Notes: generated by a model not told the origin, from the letters alone. Positions 53,267 through 63,821 are shown, counted from the first letter of the stretch. The stretch is DNA of 64,000 nucleotides from Aliivibrio salmonicida LFI1238 (GCF_000196495.1 NC_011312.1:2108001-2172000), one strand, 5' to 3'. A program made the numbers and translations.

Positions 53267-54472
53267 ATGTCATCCTCAGCTAGCGATCTTTCTGAAGCCC
53301 CTAAGTTAAGTCTTTTATTAGTCATCATTTTGGGTGCTATTTCAGCGCTAACACCACTTGCTATTGATATGTATGTTCCTGCAATGCCGAGCATTGCGGC
53401 GGATCTTGGTGTATCTGCGGGTTCAGTTCAGATGACATTAACAGCTTATACGGCCGGCTTTGCGATTGCACAACTGATTCATGGGCCACTGGCTGACAGT
53501 TATGGTCGCCGTCCGGTATTAATTATTGGTACGGTGCTCTTTGCCATTTGTGCGGTGATTGGTGCACAGGTTGATGGTATTGAATCATTAATGTATATCC
53601 GTGTTTTACAAGGGATTGCAGGAGCGGCATCAGCGGTGGTTATTCAAGCTATTGTTCGTGACATGTTTAATAAAGAAGATTTTGCCCGCATGATGTCTTT
53701 CATCACGTTGGTCATGACAATTGCCCCACTGGTCGCGCCGATGATTGGTGGACACATGGCGGTATGGTTCGGTTGGCGTTCAATTTTTTGGTTACTGGCT
53801 ATTTTTGCCGTGTTAACTATTTTTGCAATTCTTTGGCGGATCCCTGAAACGTTGGCAGAAGAGAATCGCTCTCCTTTTAGATTAATGACGTCGTTTAGAA
53901 ATTACCGTTCATTATTTAAAAACCCAGTGTCACTTGGTTTGATTTTCTCTGGTGCTTTTTCTTTTGCTGGGATGTTTTCATTTTTAACGGCAGGCTCATT
54001 TGTTTACATCGATATTTATGGTGTGAGCGTGTCTAATTTTGGTTATTTATTTGGTTTAAACGTTGTTTTCTTAATTGTTATGACCGCGATTAACGGTCGT
54101 ATGGTTAAAAAAATGGGTTCCCATAATATGATTAAGTTCGGCCTTTCTATTCAACTGTTTGCTGGCATTCTGATGATGGTCGGGCAACTATTAAACTGGG
54201 GTCTATGGGGAACGGTTATTCCTGTTGTATTGTTTGTGGGTTGTATCTCGACGATTGGCAGTAATACGATGGGCTTATTGTTAAGCCACTACCCTAAAAT
54301 GGCGGGAACCGCATCATCATTAGCGGGCACATTGAGATTTGGTACGGGGTCACTTGTTGGCGCTTGTATTGCAATGTTTCCTGCTGATTCTGCTTGGCCT
54401 ATGGTGAGTTCCATGGCAGCATGTTCTATCTTATCTTTTGGTTGTTATTTTGTTTTTGGACGTAAAGCGTAA
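53267..54472 (+). CDS. bcr: Bcr/CflA-family multidrug efflux transporter
   Basis: A 401-residue major facilitator with 12 helices. The DHA1 Bcr/CflA features are present: LGAISALTPLAIDMYVPAMP at the start, motif A GPLADSYGRRPVL, and motif C-like VMTIAPLVAPMIGGHMA. Bcr exports bicyclomycin and other small compounds. The rsuA-bcr order matches E. coli. Its stop is directly followed by the ATG of the next gene, suggesting co-transcription. Confidence 0.92.
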   Translation: MSSSASDLSEAPKLSLLLVIILGAISALTPLAIDMYVPAMPSIAADLGVSAGSVQMTLTAYTAGFAIAQLIHGPLADSYGRRPVLIIGTVLFAICAVIGAQVDGIESLMYIRVLQGIAGAASAVVIQAIVRDMFNKEDFARMMSFITLVMTIAPLVAPMIGGHMAVWFGWRSIFWLLAIFAVLTIFAILWRIPETLAEENRSPFRLMTSFRNYRSLFKNPVSLGLIFSGAFSFAGMFSFLTAGSFVYIDIYGVSVSNFGYLFGLNVVFLIVMTAINGRMVKKMGSHNMIKFGLSIQLFAGILMMVGQLLNWGLWGTVIPVVLFVGCISTIGSNTMGLLLSHYPKMAGTASSLAGTLRFGTGSLVGACIAMFPADSAWPMVSSMAACSILSFGCYFVFGRKA

Positions 54473-55162
54473 ATGAGTAATGAGACAAACACAGTGCACT
54501 ATTATCAAGAAATTCAAAAAGTAATTAATGAAGCTCTTACTGACTTACAAGAAAGTAAGGACAGTGGACGCTTACCGAAAAATCCGGTAAGTGCAAATCA
54601 CTTTTTGATCCGATGGGTGACCACTGCGATTAAATCACAGCGTTTTTCTCGTTGTGTCGTCAAAGATTTGCAGACTTGGCAAAAAGAAGGCCGTACGAAA
54701 GGGACTGGAACTGAGCTTCCTGTTCGTTTTGAACATTATTCTCGCTTGTATCAAGCATTAGCGCCTATTGACACCGTGACTCCAATTACTAAATCAGTAG
54801 TAATGGGGTGGTGTGAGTCATTAGAAGAAAAAGAATGGTGTGTAACGACAGATTTTGAAATTTTAGAAAAAGCGTCTTTGTTTTCAGATGGTGATCATTC
54901 GTTGATTATCTGTGCGACGCAATTAGCATCGTGTTTTGAAGGGGATGATGCTGAAAATCAACTGCTTGTGAAGCCGTTGACGTGTTATGTTCGTGGTAAT
55001 CATCATGAGTTTGTTGAATCGGCTTTTGAGCACGGTTTGATAGTACATAAGCGTTCTGACTATAAATCAAAAGTAAAATACCATGGTGAATATTTAATTT
55101 ATCCAAATAACCACGGTATTCAATTAGGTGAAACGCCATTTTCATTTAATGTGAAAAAATAA
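54473..55162 (+). CDS. DUF2913 family protein
   Basis: A 229-residue soluble protein with no membrane segment or signal. The conserved N-terminal part VSANHFLIRWVTTAIKSQRF followed by WQKEGRTKG resembles DUF2913, found mainly in Vibrionaceae and relatives, as I recall. The function is unknown. It begins at the base after the bcr stop, so it is probably in the same operon; no functional link to efflux is evident. Confidence 0.68.
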   Translation: MSNETNTVHYYQEIQKVINEALTDLQESKDSGRLPKNPVSANHFLIRWVTTAIKSQRFSRCVVKDLQTWQKEGRTKGTGTELPVRFEHYSRLYQALAPIDTVTPITKSVVMGWCESLEEKEWCVTTDFEILEKASLFSDGDHSLIICATQLASCFEGDDAENQLLVKPLTCYVRGNHHEFVESAFEHGLIVHKRSDYKSKVKYHGEYLIYPNNHGIQLGETPFSFNVKK

Positions 55163-55188
55163 CAGAATCGGTTACTTTCATTGTTCGA

Positions 55189-55218
55189 TAAAAAGCGCAG
55201 ATATTCTGCGCTTTTTTA
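55189..55218. terminator. intrinsic terminator between DUF2913 gene and SDR pseudogene
   Basis: The stem AAAAAGCGCAG/CTGCGCTTTTT with a 5-nt loop is flanked by A and T tracts, so it works for both convergent genes. Confidence 0.9.
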
Positions 55219-55234
55219 TTTTGTGGTTGTTTGT

Positions 55235-56669
55235 TTACTCTTCTTTTTCTGCTTTTTTACAAATGGCTTTTACCATTCCTTTAAAAATAAATAGATGAGC
55301 TGGGAACATAGCGAACCAGTACATTAATCCCCAAAACCCTTTTGGGTGCCACCATGCACGGACGTCAAGTTGACGATGGTGTTCATCAATGTCTTTGATT
55401 GAAAACTCTAGGCGGCCAAGTCCTGGTGCCGTCATACCAAAAAGCAGTGAAAGAAACTTGTTTTCTTCGCAGCGGATGACTTTCCATGAATCAATATAAT
55501 CACCTAATTGTACGCTCCCTGATTCGGGTCTTCTTCTCACAGGGAAAGAGCCACCAAGTAATGGGTCTAACCATTCTCTGGTTCGCCATAATGCATTAGC
55601 AAAGAAATACCCTTCTTTACTACCAAGACGAGCGATAACACGCCAAAGCTGTTTTGCTGTTGCGGTGGTCGTAAAACTTGCCCCGGCTTGTTTTGGGTAA
55701 AAACCATAATCAGACTTCCAGCGTTTTAATGCACTAGGATCAAACCCCCATATTTCGGTTTGAATGGTTTCATCATTTGTCTCTTGAGCCTTGTTTACGG
55801 CATCAGATAAAGACAATAAAGGTTGAGGGAAGATTTTCTGTATCGCGGTATTGTCGGCAATGAGATCGTGATCAATACCATCAAGCAATGCTCTTCCTAA
55901 ATCCGAAGGCACAGAAGTCACCATACCTAGCCATAGTCCAGCAAAGCCAGGGCTAATAAAGCGAGTCGGAATTATTTTAATTGAACGATGATTACGTTTA
56001 GCAATGAGATGAAATAAATCGTGATAGCTAACGGTTTCAGGTCCACCAGCTTCTAAGGTAATTGAGTGAGTTAATGGAAAATCAATACACTGAATAAGGT
56101 AGTAATTGAGATTATCAATCGCGATAGGGTTTGCTTGAGAGTTAATCCAAATAGGGCAAATTAATAACGGGAAGTGGTTAACAAAATCCGTCATTATTTC
56201 GAAGGCGGCTGAACCTGTACCAATAATGATCCCTGAATTTATTTCGATGGTAGGAATGCCTGTTGAACGTAGTAATTCCCCCGTTTTTTTTCGAGCGAGT
56301 AAATGCTGAGATTGATAACCTTCTGGCTGTAATGCACTAAGATAAATAATACGAGAGAGTGTTGATTTTTCGGCTGCCGTTTTAAAGTTTTCAGCAAGAG
56401 ACACTTCGTAATCAATAAAGTCATGGCCGTGTGACATGCCATGAACTAAGAAGTAAGCGATATCACATTGATCGATGAGTGGTTGAATTGCGTTGGTGTC
56501 TTCTAGATCAAGATAATGGCAATGCAAATTAGGGTGTTCAGATACTCTGTCAGTCAAGTAATCAATATTACGAGCACAGGCTATGACCTTGCTGCAATAA
56601 TAATGGGATCAATTGTGATCCTATATAGCCTGAAGCACCGACGATCATGATGGTGTTTTCTTTATTCAA
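55235..56669 (-). pseudogene. SDR-family oxidoreductase with DUF2867 C-terminal domain, frameshifted near the N-terminus
   Basis: The gene starts at a TTG (56669) preceded by AAGGAG. The first residues, NKENTIMIVGASGYIGSQLI, hold the NAD(P)-binding GxxGxxG motif. The frame breaks after LLQQGHS at a stop near 56589. The main frame (from CARNIDYLTDRVSEHP on) then continues for about 445 residues, including the NAD-dependent epimerase core and a C-terminal DUF2867 domain (SALKRWKSDYGFYP onwards). The retained AAGGTCAT at 56583-56590 fits loss of one unit of an 8-bp direct repeat, which would restore GHKVIACARN. A total of about 480 residues matches this YbjT-like family. Confidence 0.83.
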
Positions 56670-56795
56670 GATTACTCCTTAACCTAATGAATATAAATAT
56701 TATTTACTTTCTGATTCTAGTACAATTTGTAGGCATATACCTAATGGATCTTATGCAGTGCAAATAGTTAATTTGTTGTTTATCTGAGGTTCTGT

Positions 56796-58175
56796 ATGTC
56801 TGTCTTCCTTTCTAATGTTATCGCACATACTCGCGGTGATTTCCTTAAGCGTTTAATTCTTATTGCAATACCTATTGCTCTGCAAAATATTATGTTCTCT
56901 AGTCGAGGCTTAGTGGACGTATTGATGCTGGGTCAATTAGGTGAAGCTGAGATTGCTGCCGTTGGCGTAGCCAGCCGTGCTACGTTTGTAACAACGATAA
57001 TGTTGGTTGGCGTGACCACGGGGGGCGCGTTGTTAACGGCTCAGTATTGGGGGGCACAAAATAGAGAAGGCGTTCGACAAAGTACGGCTCTGACTTGGAT
57101 GGTGAGCATGGCAATGGCTACTATTGCCGTCGCTTTGTTTTTATTTATGCCTCATCAAATCATGTCATTAGCGACCGATTCTCAAGAGGTGATTGATTTA
57201 GGTGCGGATTACTTATTGATCACGGCACTGACGATGTACGTAGTGTCATGCGGCAGCAGTATGGCGGTAGGTTTACGATCGATCCATCAACCGGGTGTGA
57301 GTACTTTTTTTAGTGGTATTGGTATTGTTGCTAATGTCTTTTTTAACTGGGTACTTATTTTTGGTCATTTAGGTGCTCCAGCAATGGGCATTAAAGGTGC
57401 GGCTTGGGCAACATTGATCAGTGGTGTTATTGAAATCGTATTTTTGTATGGTTACCTTTACCGTAAATCGCATTTATTAAGTTTTGGTTTTGATGACATT
57501 AAAGCGGTGATTAATTGGCCTAAGATAGCTAAGTTTTTATCACTTTCCTTACCGACTACGTTTAATTTTTTAGTTTGGGCGGCGGGTATTTTTACTTACC
57601 ACGCGATTATGGGGCAATCTGGTGTTCAGGGCTTAGCGGCATTGTCTGTGATTTCTCCAATTGAATCTATTGCGTTGAGTTTTCTTATTGGTGCAGCAGG
57701 TGCTGCCTCTGTGCTTATTGGTAATCAACTGGGTGCTAAGAAATATGAAGCCGTGTATTACCAAGGGTGGGGAGTGCTTGCATTAAGTGTGGCCACCAGT
57801 GTTGTTATTGCTTTATTTGTGATGCTATTTCAACATCAGATTTTGGATATGTTTCCTGCGTTAAGTGACGAAACAAGAATGATTGCTGAAAAGTTCATGG
57901 CGATTTTAGCTGTGATTATTGTGATCCGCAGTGTGCCATTAACAGCTATTGTTGGCATTTTACGTGCGGGTGGTGATGTTAAGTTTTGCCTTTACCAAGA
58001 CATTGTTTCTCAGTGGTTGATAGGGATCCCCGTTGCGACTATTGGTGCATTATTCTTAGGATTAGCCCCTGAATACGTTTATGCGTTATTTGTGGTTGAA
58101 GAAATTGTAAAATGGTTTGGATCTATCCATCGAATGAGATCGAAAAAATGGATTAGAAATTTGGTGGATGCGTAA
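56796..58175 (+). CDS. MATE-family efflux transporter
   Basis: A 459-residue membrane protein with 12 helices in two homologous halves, of the multidrug and toxic compound extrusion family. It has typical N-terminal segments (IALQNIMFSSRGLVDVLMLG, then GEAEIAAVGVASRATF) and ALLTAQYWGAQN. MATE pumps export cationic drugs using sodium or protons; a specific substrate is not indicated. It is NorM-like in general type but not clearly NorM. It stands alone between the SDR pseudogene and the ABC operon. Confidence 0.9.
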   Translation: MSVFLSNVIAHTRGDFLKRLILIAIPIALQNIMFSSRGLVDVLMLGQLGEAEIAAVGVASRATFVTTIMLVGVTTGGALLTAQYWGAQNREGVRQSTALTWMVSMAMATIAVALFLFMPHQIMSLATDSQEVIDLGADYLLITALTMYVVSCGSSMAVGLRSIHQPGVSTFFSGIGIVANVFFNWVLIFGHLGAPAMGIKGAAWATLISGVIEIVFLYGYLYRKSHLLSFGFDDIKAVINWPKIAKFLSLSLPTTFNFLVWAAGIFTYHAIMGQSGVQGLAALSVISPIESIALSFLIGAAGAASVLIGNQLGAKKYEAVYYQGWGVLALSVATSVVIALFVMLFQHQILDMFPALSDETRMIAEKFMAILAVIIVIRSVPLTAIVGILRAGGDVKFCLYQDIVSQWLIGIPVATIGALFLGLAPEYVYALFVVEEIVKWFGSIHRMRSKKWIRNLVDA

Positions 58176-58289
58176 TGAAATATAGATTTTTTCTTTATAT
58201 ATGAAGTAGATATACAAAAGGCTTTATGAAAGAAGGGTTTTGCTGTAAATTCTGTTACGGATATCACAAATAATCTTCTGAGAGGGTAC

Positions 58290-58961
58290 ATGTTAAAGCT
58301 GACAAACCTGAATAAAGGGTATGTGGATGGTGGTGAATTTCATCCAATTCTTCAAGGAGCAGAGTTAACAATCGAGCAAGGCGCTCAAATTGCTTTAATG
58401 GGCGAAAGTGGCTCGGGCAAAAGTACCCTTCTAAATTTGATTGCCGGACTTGATAGCGCTGACAGTGGCGAGATCGATATTGCTGGCTTTTCAATGCACT
58501 CTCCAAAACAAAGCGCTAGAACGTCTTATCGACGCAATAATATAGGGCTTATTTTTCAGCAATTTAATCTTCTTCCTACCTTAAGCGTTGCGGATAATAT
58601 TCGTTTTTGTCGTCAATTAAAAGGGCTGCGTGATGATGATGCTTTGTGGCGTCAAATTATCTCAGCGTTAGATTTAATGCCGCTTTTAGGTCGATACCCT
58701 GAAGAAGTCTCTGGTGGACAGCAACAGCGAGCCGCGATCGCTCGTGCATTGTATATGGAACCAAAGTTATTACTTGCCGATGAACCTACGGGCAGTTTAG
58801 ATGAAAAAAATGCCGAAGCAGTAATGCGATTGCTTACTCGTCTTTCTCGTGATCTTCATTGCACTTTATTATTGGTTACTCACAGTGAAAAAGTAGCGAA
58901 TCATATGGATGGGCTTATTAAACTGCAAGGAGGAAAATTAGATGTCATTTCCGGTAGTTAG
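58290..58961 (+). CDS. ABC transporter ATPase, AttE/LolD-like
   Basis: A 223-residue ABC ATPase of the MacB/LolD group: Walker A GESGSGKST, Q-loop FQQFNLLPTLSV, signature VSGGQQQRAAIARAL, Walker B LLLADEPTGSLD and VTHS. It overlaps the permease gene by 20 bp. With that gene and a CrtC-like secreted protein it forms a set resembling the Agrobacterium AttEFGH transporter. MacB-type ATPases drive periplasmic mechanotransmission rather than substrate import; the cargo here is unknown. Confidence 0.9.
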   Translation: MLKLTNLNKGYVDGGEFHPILQGAELTIEQGAQIALMGESGSGKSTLLNLIAGLDSADSGEIDIAGFSMHSPKQSARTSYRRNNIGLIFQQFNLLPTLSVADNIRFCRQLKGLRDDDALWRQIISALDLMPLLGRYPEEVSGGQQQRAAIARALYMEPKLLLADEPTGSLDEKNAEAVMRLLTRLSRDLHCTLLLVTHSEKVANHMDGLIKLQGGKLDVISGS

Positions 58962-61395
58962 GGCACTTTTAGGGCACTACCGTCGCCACCCATTACAAAT
59001 ATTTTTAGTATGGCTTGGTTTAACACTTGGCGTATCGCTTCTTGTGGGTGTATTAGCCATTAATCACCATGCAAAGATAAGCTATAGCGAAGGCGAGAAA
59101 CTCTTTTCTAATCCTTTTCCTAATCGTATTCGCTCTATTCAAGAAAACATCACGATTCCTCAAGCGTTCTATATTAATTTACGTCGAGCGGGCTACACCT
59201 CCTGTATGCCGGTTCAAACTCAGCATTTAGAAACAACCAATGATATTGATATCTCGTTGGTTGGTATTGATCCTGTCGCATTAATGCAGATTTCAAAAAA
59301 TAGCGTAGCAAGCAATGAGAATTTGTTGTCGTTAATGCGTCCGCCGTTTCCTGTTCTTATTAGCCAACCTTTAGCGTCTTATTTTAGCTTAAGTGATGGC
59401 GATTATATTGAACTTGAAAATCAAGCTAATCTTGGTCCTGTCATCGTTGATAAATTTAATCGACTTTCTGGATCTCGACTTTTTTCTGATATTTCATTAA
59501 CTCGAATGCTGGGTCATAAGGCAGGTTTTGATGTTTTACTGTGCGGTGAAATGTCCGAAAAAGAAGCCGATAGATTAGAACGAATGCTACCAAGAGGGTT
59601 GCAGCTCGATACACATAAAGAATCTGGTTTAACCGCATTAACAAAAGCATTTCATACCAACCTATTTGCGATGGGTATGCTTTCTTTTGTTGTTGGTTTA
59701 TTTATTTTTTACCAAGCAATGTCGCTTTCTTTTATTCAACGTCAGCCTTTAGTTGGAACATTAAGACAAATTGGCGTATCAACAAAAGAGTTGATATTTG
59801 CGATGAGTGCCGAGGTGATGTTGTGGGTACTTATTGGTTGGTTAAGCGGTAATTTCTTTGGGGTATTGCTTGCTAATGAGTTAATGCCTACGGTTTCTAA
59901 TAGCTTATATTCACTCTACAACGCGGATGTTGATTTGCTAATTACGTGGAGTTGGAGCTGGAGTTATCAAAGCTTATGGATGGCGATTCTTGGCTGTATT
60001 TTAGCGTGTGGTTGGCCGTTATACCGCTTGCTTAGTATCGAACCTATTCGATTAACTGCTCGTTTATCATTGGTTCGTTTTGCAGGGAAAGAATTTGAAG
60101 TTCAGGCCATTATTGCCTGCGTATTTTGTGTTGCAGCGTATTTAATTCATTTATTGCCTCATAGCCATGAGTATGGATTTATTCTTATTGGTTTCTTAAT
60201 GGTGGGGGTTGGATTATTGACTCCATTTATTATTTTAAAATTATTTGATTGGCTTTCTTACAAATTACCGTCGCCTAAAGCGCGATGGTTTTTTGCCGAT
60301 TCGTCTGCAAGTTTAAGTTATCGAGGCGTCGCTGCGATGGCATTTATGTTAGCCCTTGCGTCTAATATTGGTGTTGAAACGATGGTGGGTAGCTTTAGGG
60401 CAACGACTAACGATTGGCTTGAACAACGCTTAGCTGCCGATATTTATATACAACCGAGTAAGGCTTCTGCGAGTCGAATTACTTATTGGCTAGAGAAACA
60501 ACCAGAAGTTGAAGAAGTATGGCGTCAATGGAAAATTGATTATCAGACCGAGTATGGCAATTTAGAGATTTTAAGTACAGGTTCATCGCCTGGTGAGAAA
60601 AATGCATTAACCATGAAAGTGGCCATTCCTGAATATTGGGATTCATTACACCACTCTCGCAGTTTGCTGATTAGTGAATCAATGGCTCTGAAATGGGATT
60701 TAAAACCGGGAGATTACTTGGATCTACCGGCTCCGGTTGGTGACAATTGGCAAATATCTGGGGTTTATTATGATTATGGAAATCAGTACAACCAGTTAAT
60801 GCTTACGCACAATGCTTGGCTAAAGGCCTTTGGTGGGCAAGGAACCACCGGTATTGGTGTTGTGCTTACTGATGAAAGCAAACGAACTCAATTGATTGGC
60901 CGAGTGCTTAAAAAATACAGATTACCAGTCGAACAAGTCGTTGATAATAACAATATTCAAACACAAGCGATGAAGGTGTTTGATCGGACTTTTATCGTAA
61001 CGGGAACCTTAGGTAATTTAACGTTAGTTATTGCTGTGTTTGGTCTGTTTTTTGCTACTTTAGTCGGGGAAACCTCTCGTCAGCGGCAAACGGCGTTGTT
61101 ACGTTGCTTGGGCCTTTCAGGCAAAGAACTCATTATGCTCGGTGGATTGCAATTATTGGCTATTGGATTGTTGACGATTTTAATTGCGTTGCCTCTTGGC
61201 ATTCTCTTATCTCAATTACTCATTGATATCGTAATGAAATATGCATTTGGTTGGACGATGGAAATTAATTATTTCCCTATGGAATATTTAGCTACTTTTG
61301 GATGGGCTTTGCTTGCTCTAACGGTTGCAGGTTCGGCAACGGTATGGCGAGTGACTAGACGACAAGCGATTACGTCTTTAAGAGAGTCTTTATAA
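58942..61395 (+). CDS. ABC transporter permease with two FtsX-like domains, AttF/AttG-like
   Basis: An 817-residue permease with a first membrane helix at about 15-35, a periplasmic region, then two sets of helices (about 235-450 and 685-810) with FtsX-like domains. The final one is ETSRQRQTALLRCLGLSGKEL, a coupling helix typical of MacB/FtsX permeases. The fused arrangement equals two permeases in one chain. The stop overlaps the next gene by one base (TAATG). In the family it moves lipids, lipoproteins or toxins away from the membrane; the substrate is not known. Confidence 0.87.
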   Translation: MSFPVVRALLGHYRRHPLQIFLVWLGLTLGVSLLVGVLAINHHAKISYSEGEKLFSNPFPNRIRSIQENITIPQAFYINLRRAGYTSCMPVQTQHLETTNDIDISLVGIDPVALMQISKNSVASNENLLSLMRPPFPVLISQPLASYFSLSDGDYIELENQANLGPVIVDKFNRLSGSRLFSDISLTRMLGHKAGFDVLLCGEMSEKEADRLERMLPRGLQLDTHKESGLTALTKAFHTNLFAMGMLSFVVGLFIFYQAMSLSFIQRQPLVGTLRQIGVSTKELIFAMSAEVMLWVLIGWLSGNFFGVLLANELMPTVSNSLYSLYNADVDLLITWSWSWSYQSLWMAILGCILACGWPLYRLLSIEPIRLTARLSLVRFAGKEFEVQAIIACVFCVAAYLIHLLPHSHEYGFILIGFLMVGVGLLTPFIILKLFDWLSYKLPSPKARWFFADSSASLSYRGVAAMAFMLALASNIGVETMVGSFRATTNDWLEQRLAADIYIQPSKASASRITYWLEKQPEVEEVWRQWKIDYQTEYGNLEILSTGSSPGEKNALTMKVAIPEYWDSLHHSRSLLISESMALKWDLKPGDYLDLPAPVGDNWQISGVYYDYGNQYNQLMLTHNAWLKAFGGQGTTGIGVVLTDESKRTQLIGRVLKKYRLPVEQVVDNNNIQTQAMKVFDRTFIVTGTLGNLTLVIAVFGLFFATLVGETSRQRQTALLRCLGLSGKELIMLGGLQLLAIGLLTILIALPLGILLSQLLIDIVMKYAFGWTMEINYFPMEYLATFGWALLALTVAGSATVWRVTRRQAITSLRESL

Positions 61396-62516
61396 TGGCG
61401 ATGAATAAAGAGAAAAAAACCAGCCTAAAGGTGTCACTGTTTATTCTTATCGTTGTATTTTCTTTTTCTGCTGCTTATTACATAAATTGGCATGAAGTGG
61501 ATGAAGGAGGTAAGAATGAAATTAATACGATTTTTGCCGAGTCAAATAATGCGTATTTTAACCCTGTTTTGCCTGGGTATCCTTTAGCTTTCCCAAAAGA
61601 TTACCGAGAGCACCCTAATTTTCAGCATGAACAATGGATGATGACAGTCAATGGTATTAGCAGCACGGGTGATACCATCGGAATTCAATGGACGATTTTT
61701 CGTATATCAAGCGATGATAGAGAGACGAAAGGCTGGTTAGATCCTAAACTGTATATCGCTAAAGTCGTAGTGACGACTGAAGATGGTAAATGGGTAGGAG
61801 AGAGAGTCGCAAGAGGTGGAATAGGGCAAGCAGGCATCAGTCAGCGGCCTTATCGAGTGTGGATTGATGATTGGCAGTGGCGAAGCTTAGGTCGAACGCC
61901 ATTTCCCGCTGTTGTCACTGCGGGCGCTAAAGATTTTTCAATTAAATTATCGATTAATCAGGAAGGACCTGTTATTCCGCTTGGCGAACAAGGGTATTCT
62001 AAAAAACACGATTTAATGCCGATTGCGTCTTATGAATATATGGCCCCATTTCTTGCGGTGCGAGGTAATGTAACGCTTGATAATAAAGTCTATTCATTTG
62101 TTGGAAAAGGCATACTTGAGCATGAATGGGGAAGTGGTTTATTGGATGAAAACCAACAAGGTTGGGATTGGTTTATTATTAATTTAAATAAAGACAGTAA
62201 GTTACTGGTTATTCAATACCGTCATCAAGGCCAAGAACCTTACCGTTATGGTTCGTTATTATACAAAAATGGTAGCCATGTTCCTTTAACGTCTAATGAG
62301 ATTAGCTTCCAAACGTTACCTGCAAGACAATTGAAGGATGGACGTAAGTTACCTTTACAATGGATAATTAATATTCCTAAATACGATATAAATTTAACGA
62401 CTCAAGTAGTCAGGGATGAACAATGGTTAAATACGTTAATACCTTATTGGCAAGGACCGATTACGACATCCGGTTCTCACGAAGTGACCGGATTTATGCA
62501 ATTAACCGGTTATTAA
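61395..62516 (+). CDS. CrtC/AttH-like lipocalin-fold secreted protein
   Basis: A 373-residue protein with one N-terminal membrane helix or signal anchor (VSLFILIVVFSFSAAYYI) and a large beta-rich domain of the CrtC/AttH (hydroxyneurosporene synthase-like) family. Recognisable features are FQHEQWMMTVNG and GKGILEHEWGSG with QQGWDWFIINL. Despite the family name, no carotenoid pathway is present. In AttEFGH-type operons this protein is thought to act as a lipid- or hydrophobe-binding partner of the ABC complex. It is translationally coupled to the permease; a second ATG two codons in is a possible start. Confidence 0.83.
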   Translation: MAMNKEKKTSLKVSLFILIVVFSFSAAYYINWHEVDEGGKNEINTIFAESNNAYFNPVLPGYPLAFPKDYREHPNFQHEQWMMTVNGISSTGDTIGIQWTIFRISSDDRETKGWLDPKLYIAKVVVTTEDGKWVGERVARGGIGQAGISQRPYRVWIDDWQWRSLGRTPFPAVVTAGAKDFSIKLSINQEGPVIPLGEQGYSKKHDLMPIASYEYMAPFLAVRGNVTLDNKVYSFVGKGILEHEWGSGLLDENQQGWDWFIINLNKDSKLLVIQYRHQGQEPYRYGSLLYKNGSHVPLTSNEISFQTLPARQLKDGRKLPLQWIINIPKYDINLTTQVVRDEQWLNTLIPYWQGPITTSGSHEVTGFMQLTGY

Positions 62517-62672
62517 TTGAATAAATAATACGGCTAATACTTTGTATAAGCGTGAATACTTCGGTTTTTCCGATGTTTATGCTCTGAACAAGCGATTATT
62601 ATTGATATTAAGCAACGGGTAGACTTTCACTATTCGTTTTTCAATAAACTATAATTATAAAAAGGGCATCTC

Positions 62673-63821
62673 ATGAGTGATGTTATTAAGAATTTTTTCA
62701 AATTAGAATCTGCAGGTGGGATTCTTTTAGTGATTGCAGCTGCAATTGCGATGATTATTGCAAACTCTTCTTTTGCGCCAATGTACGATACATTTTTACA
62801 TACTTATCTTGGTGGCATGTCGGTGTCACATTGGATCAATGATGGTCTAATGGCTGTTTTCTTCTTATTGATAGGTCTTGAAGTTAAAAGAGAACTTCTT
62901 GAAGGCGCTCTTAAATCAAAAGAAACGGCTATCTTCCCTGCAATTGCTGCTGTTGGTGGCATGCTTGCTCCTGCATTGGTTTATGTTGCGTTTAATATGG
63001 GTGATCCAGAAGCGTTATCTGGTTGGGCTATTCCTGCTGCCACTGATATTGCTTTTGCTTTAGGTATCATGGCATTACTTGGTAACCGAGTACCTGTAAG
63101 CTTAAAAGTCTTTTTACTGGCACTTGCAATCATCGATGACCTCGGTGTTGTTGTAATTATTGCTTTCTTCTATACCAGTGATTTATCAGTATTAGCACTT
63201 GTGATTGGCTTTGTAATGACGGGGATTTTATTCCTACTAAATTCAAAGCATGTATCTAAAATACGTTGGTATTTATTAGTTGGCTTTATTCTGTGGGTTA
63301 GTGTTTTACAATCTGGAGTTCATGCGACGTTAGCGGGTGTGGTATTAGGCTTTGCTATTCCTTTAAAAGGTAAAAAAGGCGAGCGTTCACCTCTAAAACA
63401 CATGGAACATGCACTTCATCCATATGTTGCTTTTGGTATTTTACCGTTGTTTGCATTCGCGAACGCAGGTATTTCATTAGATGGTGTGTCATTAGATAGC
63501 TTGACGACAACACTGCCACTGGGTGTCGCGTTAGGTCTGTTCTTAGGTAAGCCATTAGGTATCTTTAGCTTTAGTTATGTTGCTGTGAAATCAGGTATTG
63601 CTAAGTTGCCTGCTGGAGTTAACATGAAGCACATATTCGCGGTTTCAGTTCTTTGTGGTATCGGTTTTACAATGTCGATCTTTATCTCATCACTGGCATT
63701 TGGTGGTGCGAACCCTGAATTTGATAAATTAGCTCGATTAGGCATCTTAATGGGATCAACCCTAGCGGCAGTTGTTGGTTATATTTTACTGCACATTAGC
63801 CTACCTAAAAAAGCAGCATAA
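62673..63821 (+). CDS. nhaA: Na+/H+ antiporter NhaA
   Basis: NhaA expels sodium in exchange for two protons and is central to salt and pH tolerance. The 382-residue, 12-helix protein has the substrate-binding aspartates in PAATDIAFALGI and AIIDDLGVVVI, as in E. coli Asp133 and Asp163/164, and the N-terminal FFKLESAGGILLVIAAAIAM. The ATG at 62673 is supported by AAGGGC just upstream. It is a single gene with a hairpin about 45 bp downstream; no nhaR is seen. Confidence 0.96.
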   Translation: MSDVIKNFFKLESAGGILLVIAAAIAMIIANSSFAPMYDTFLHTYLGGMSVSHWINDGLMAVFFLLIGLEVKRELLEGALKSKETAIFPAIAAVGGMLAPALVYVAFNMGDPEALSGWAIPAATDIAFALGIMALLGNRVPVSLKVFLLALAIIDDLGVVVIIAFFYTSDLSVLALVIGFVMTGILFLLNSKHVSKIRWYLLVGFILWVSVLQSGVHATLAGVVLGFAIPLKGKKGERSPLKHMEHALHPYVAFGILPLFAFANAGISLDGVSLDSLTTTLPLGVALGLFLGKPLGIFSFSYVAVKSGIAKLPAGVNMKHIFAVSVLCGIGFTMSIFISSLAFGGANPEFDKLARLGILMGSTLAAVVGYILLHISLPKKAA

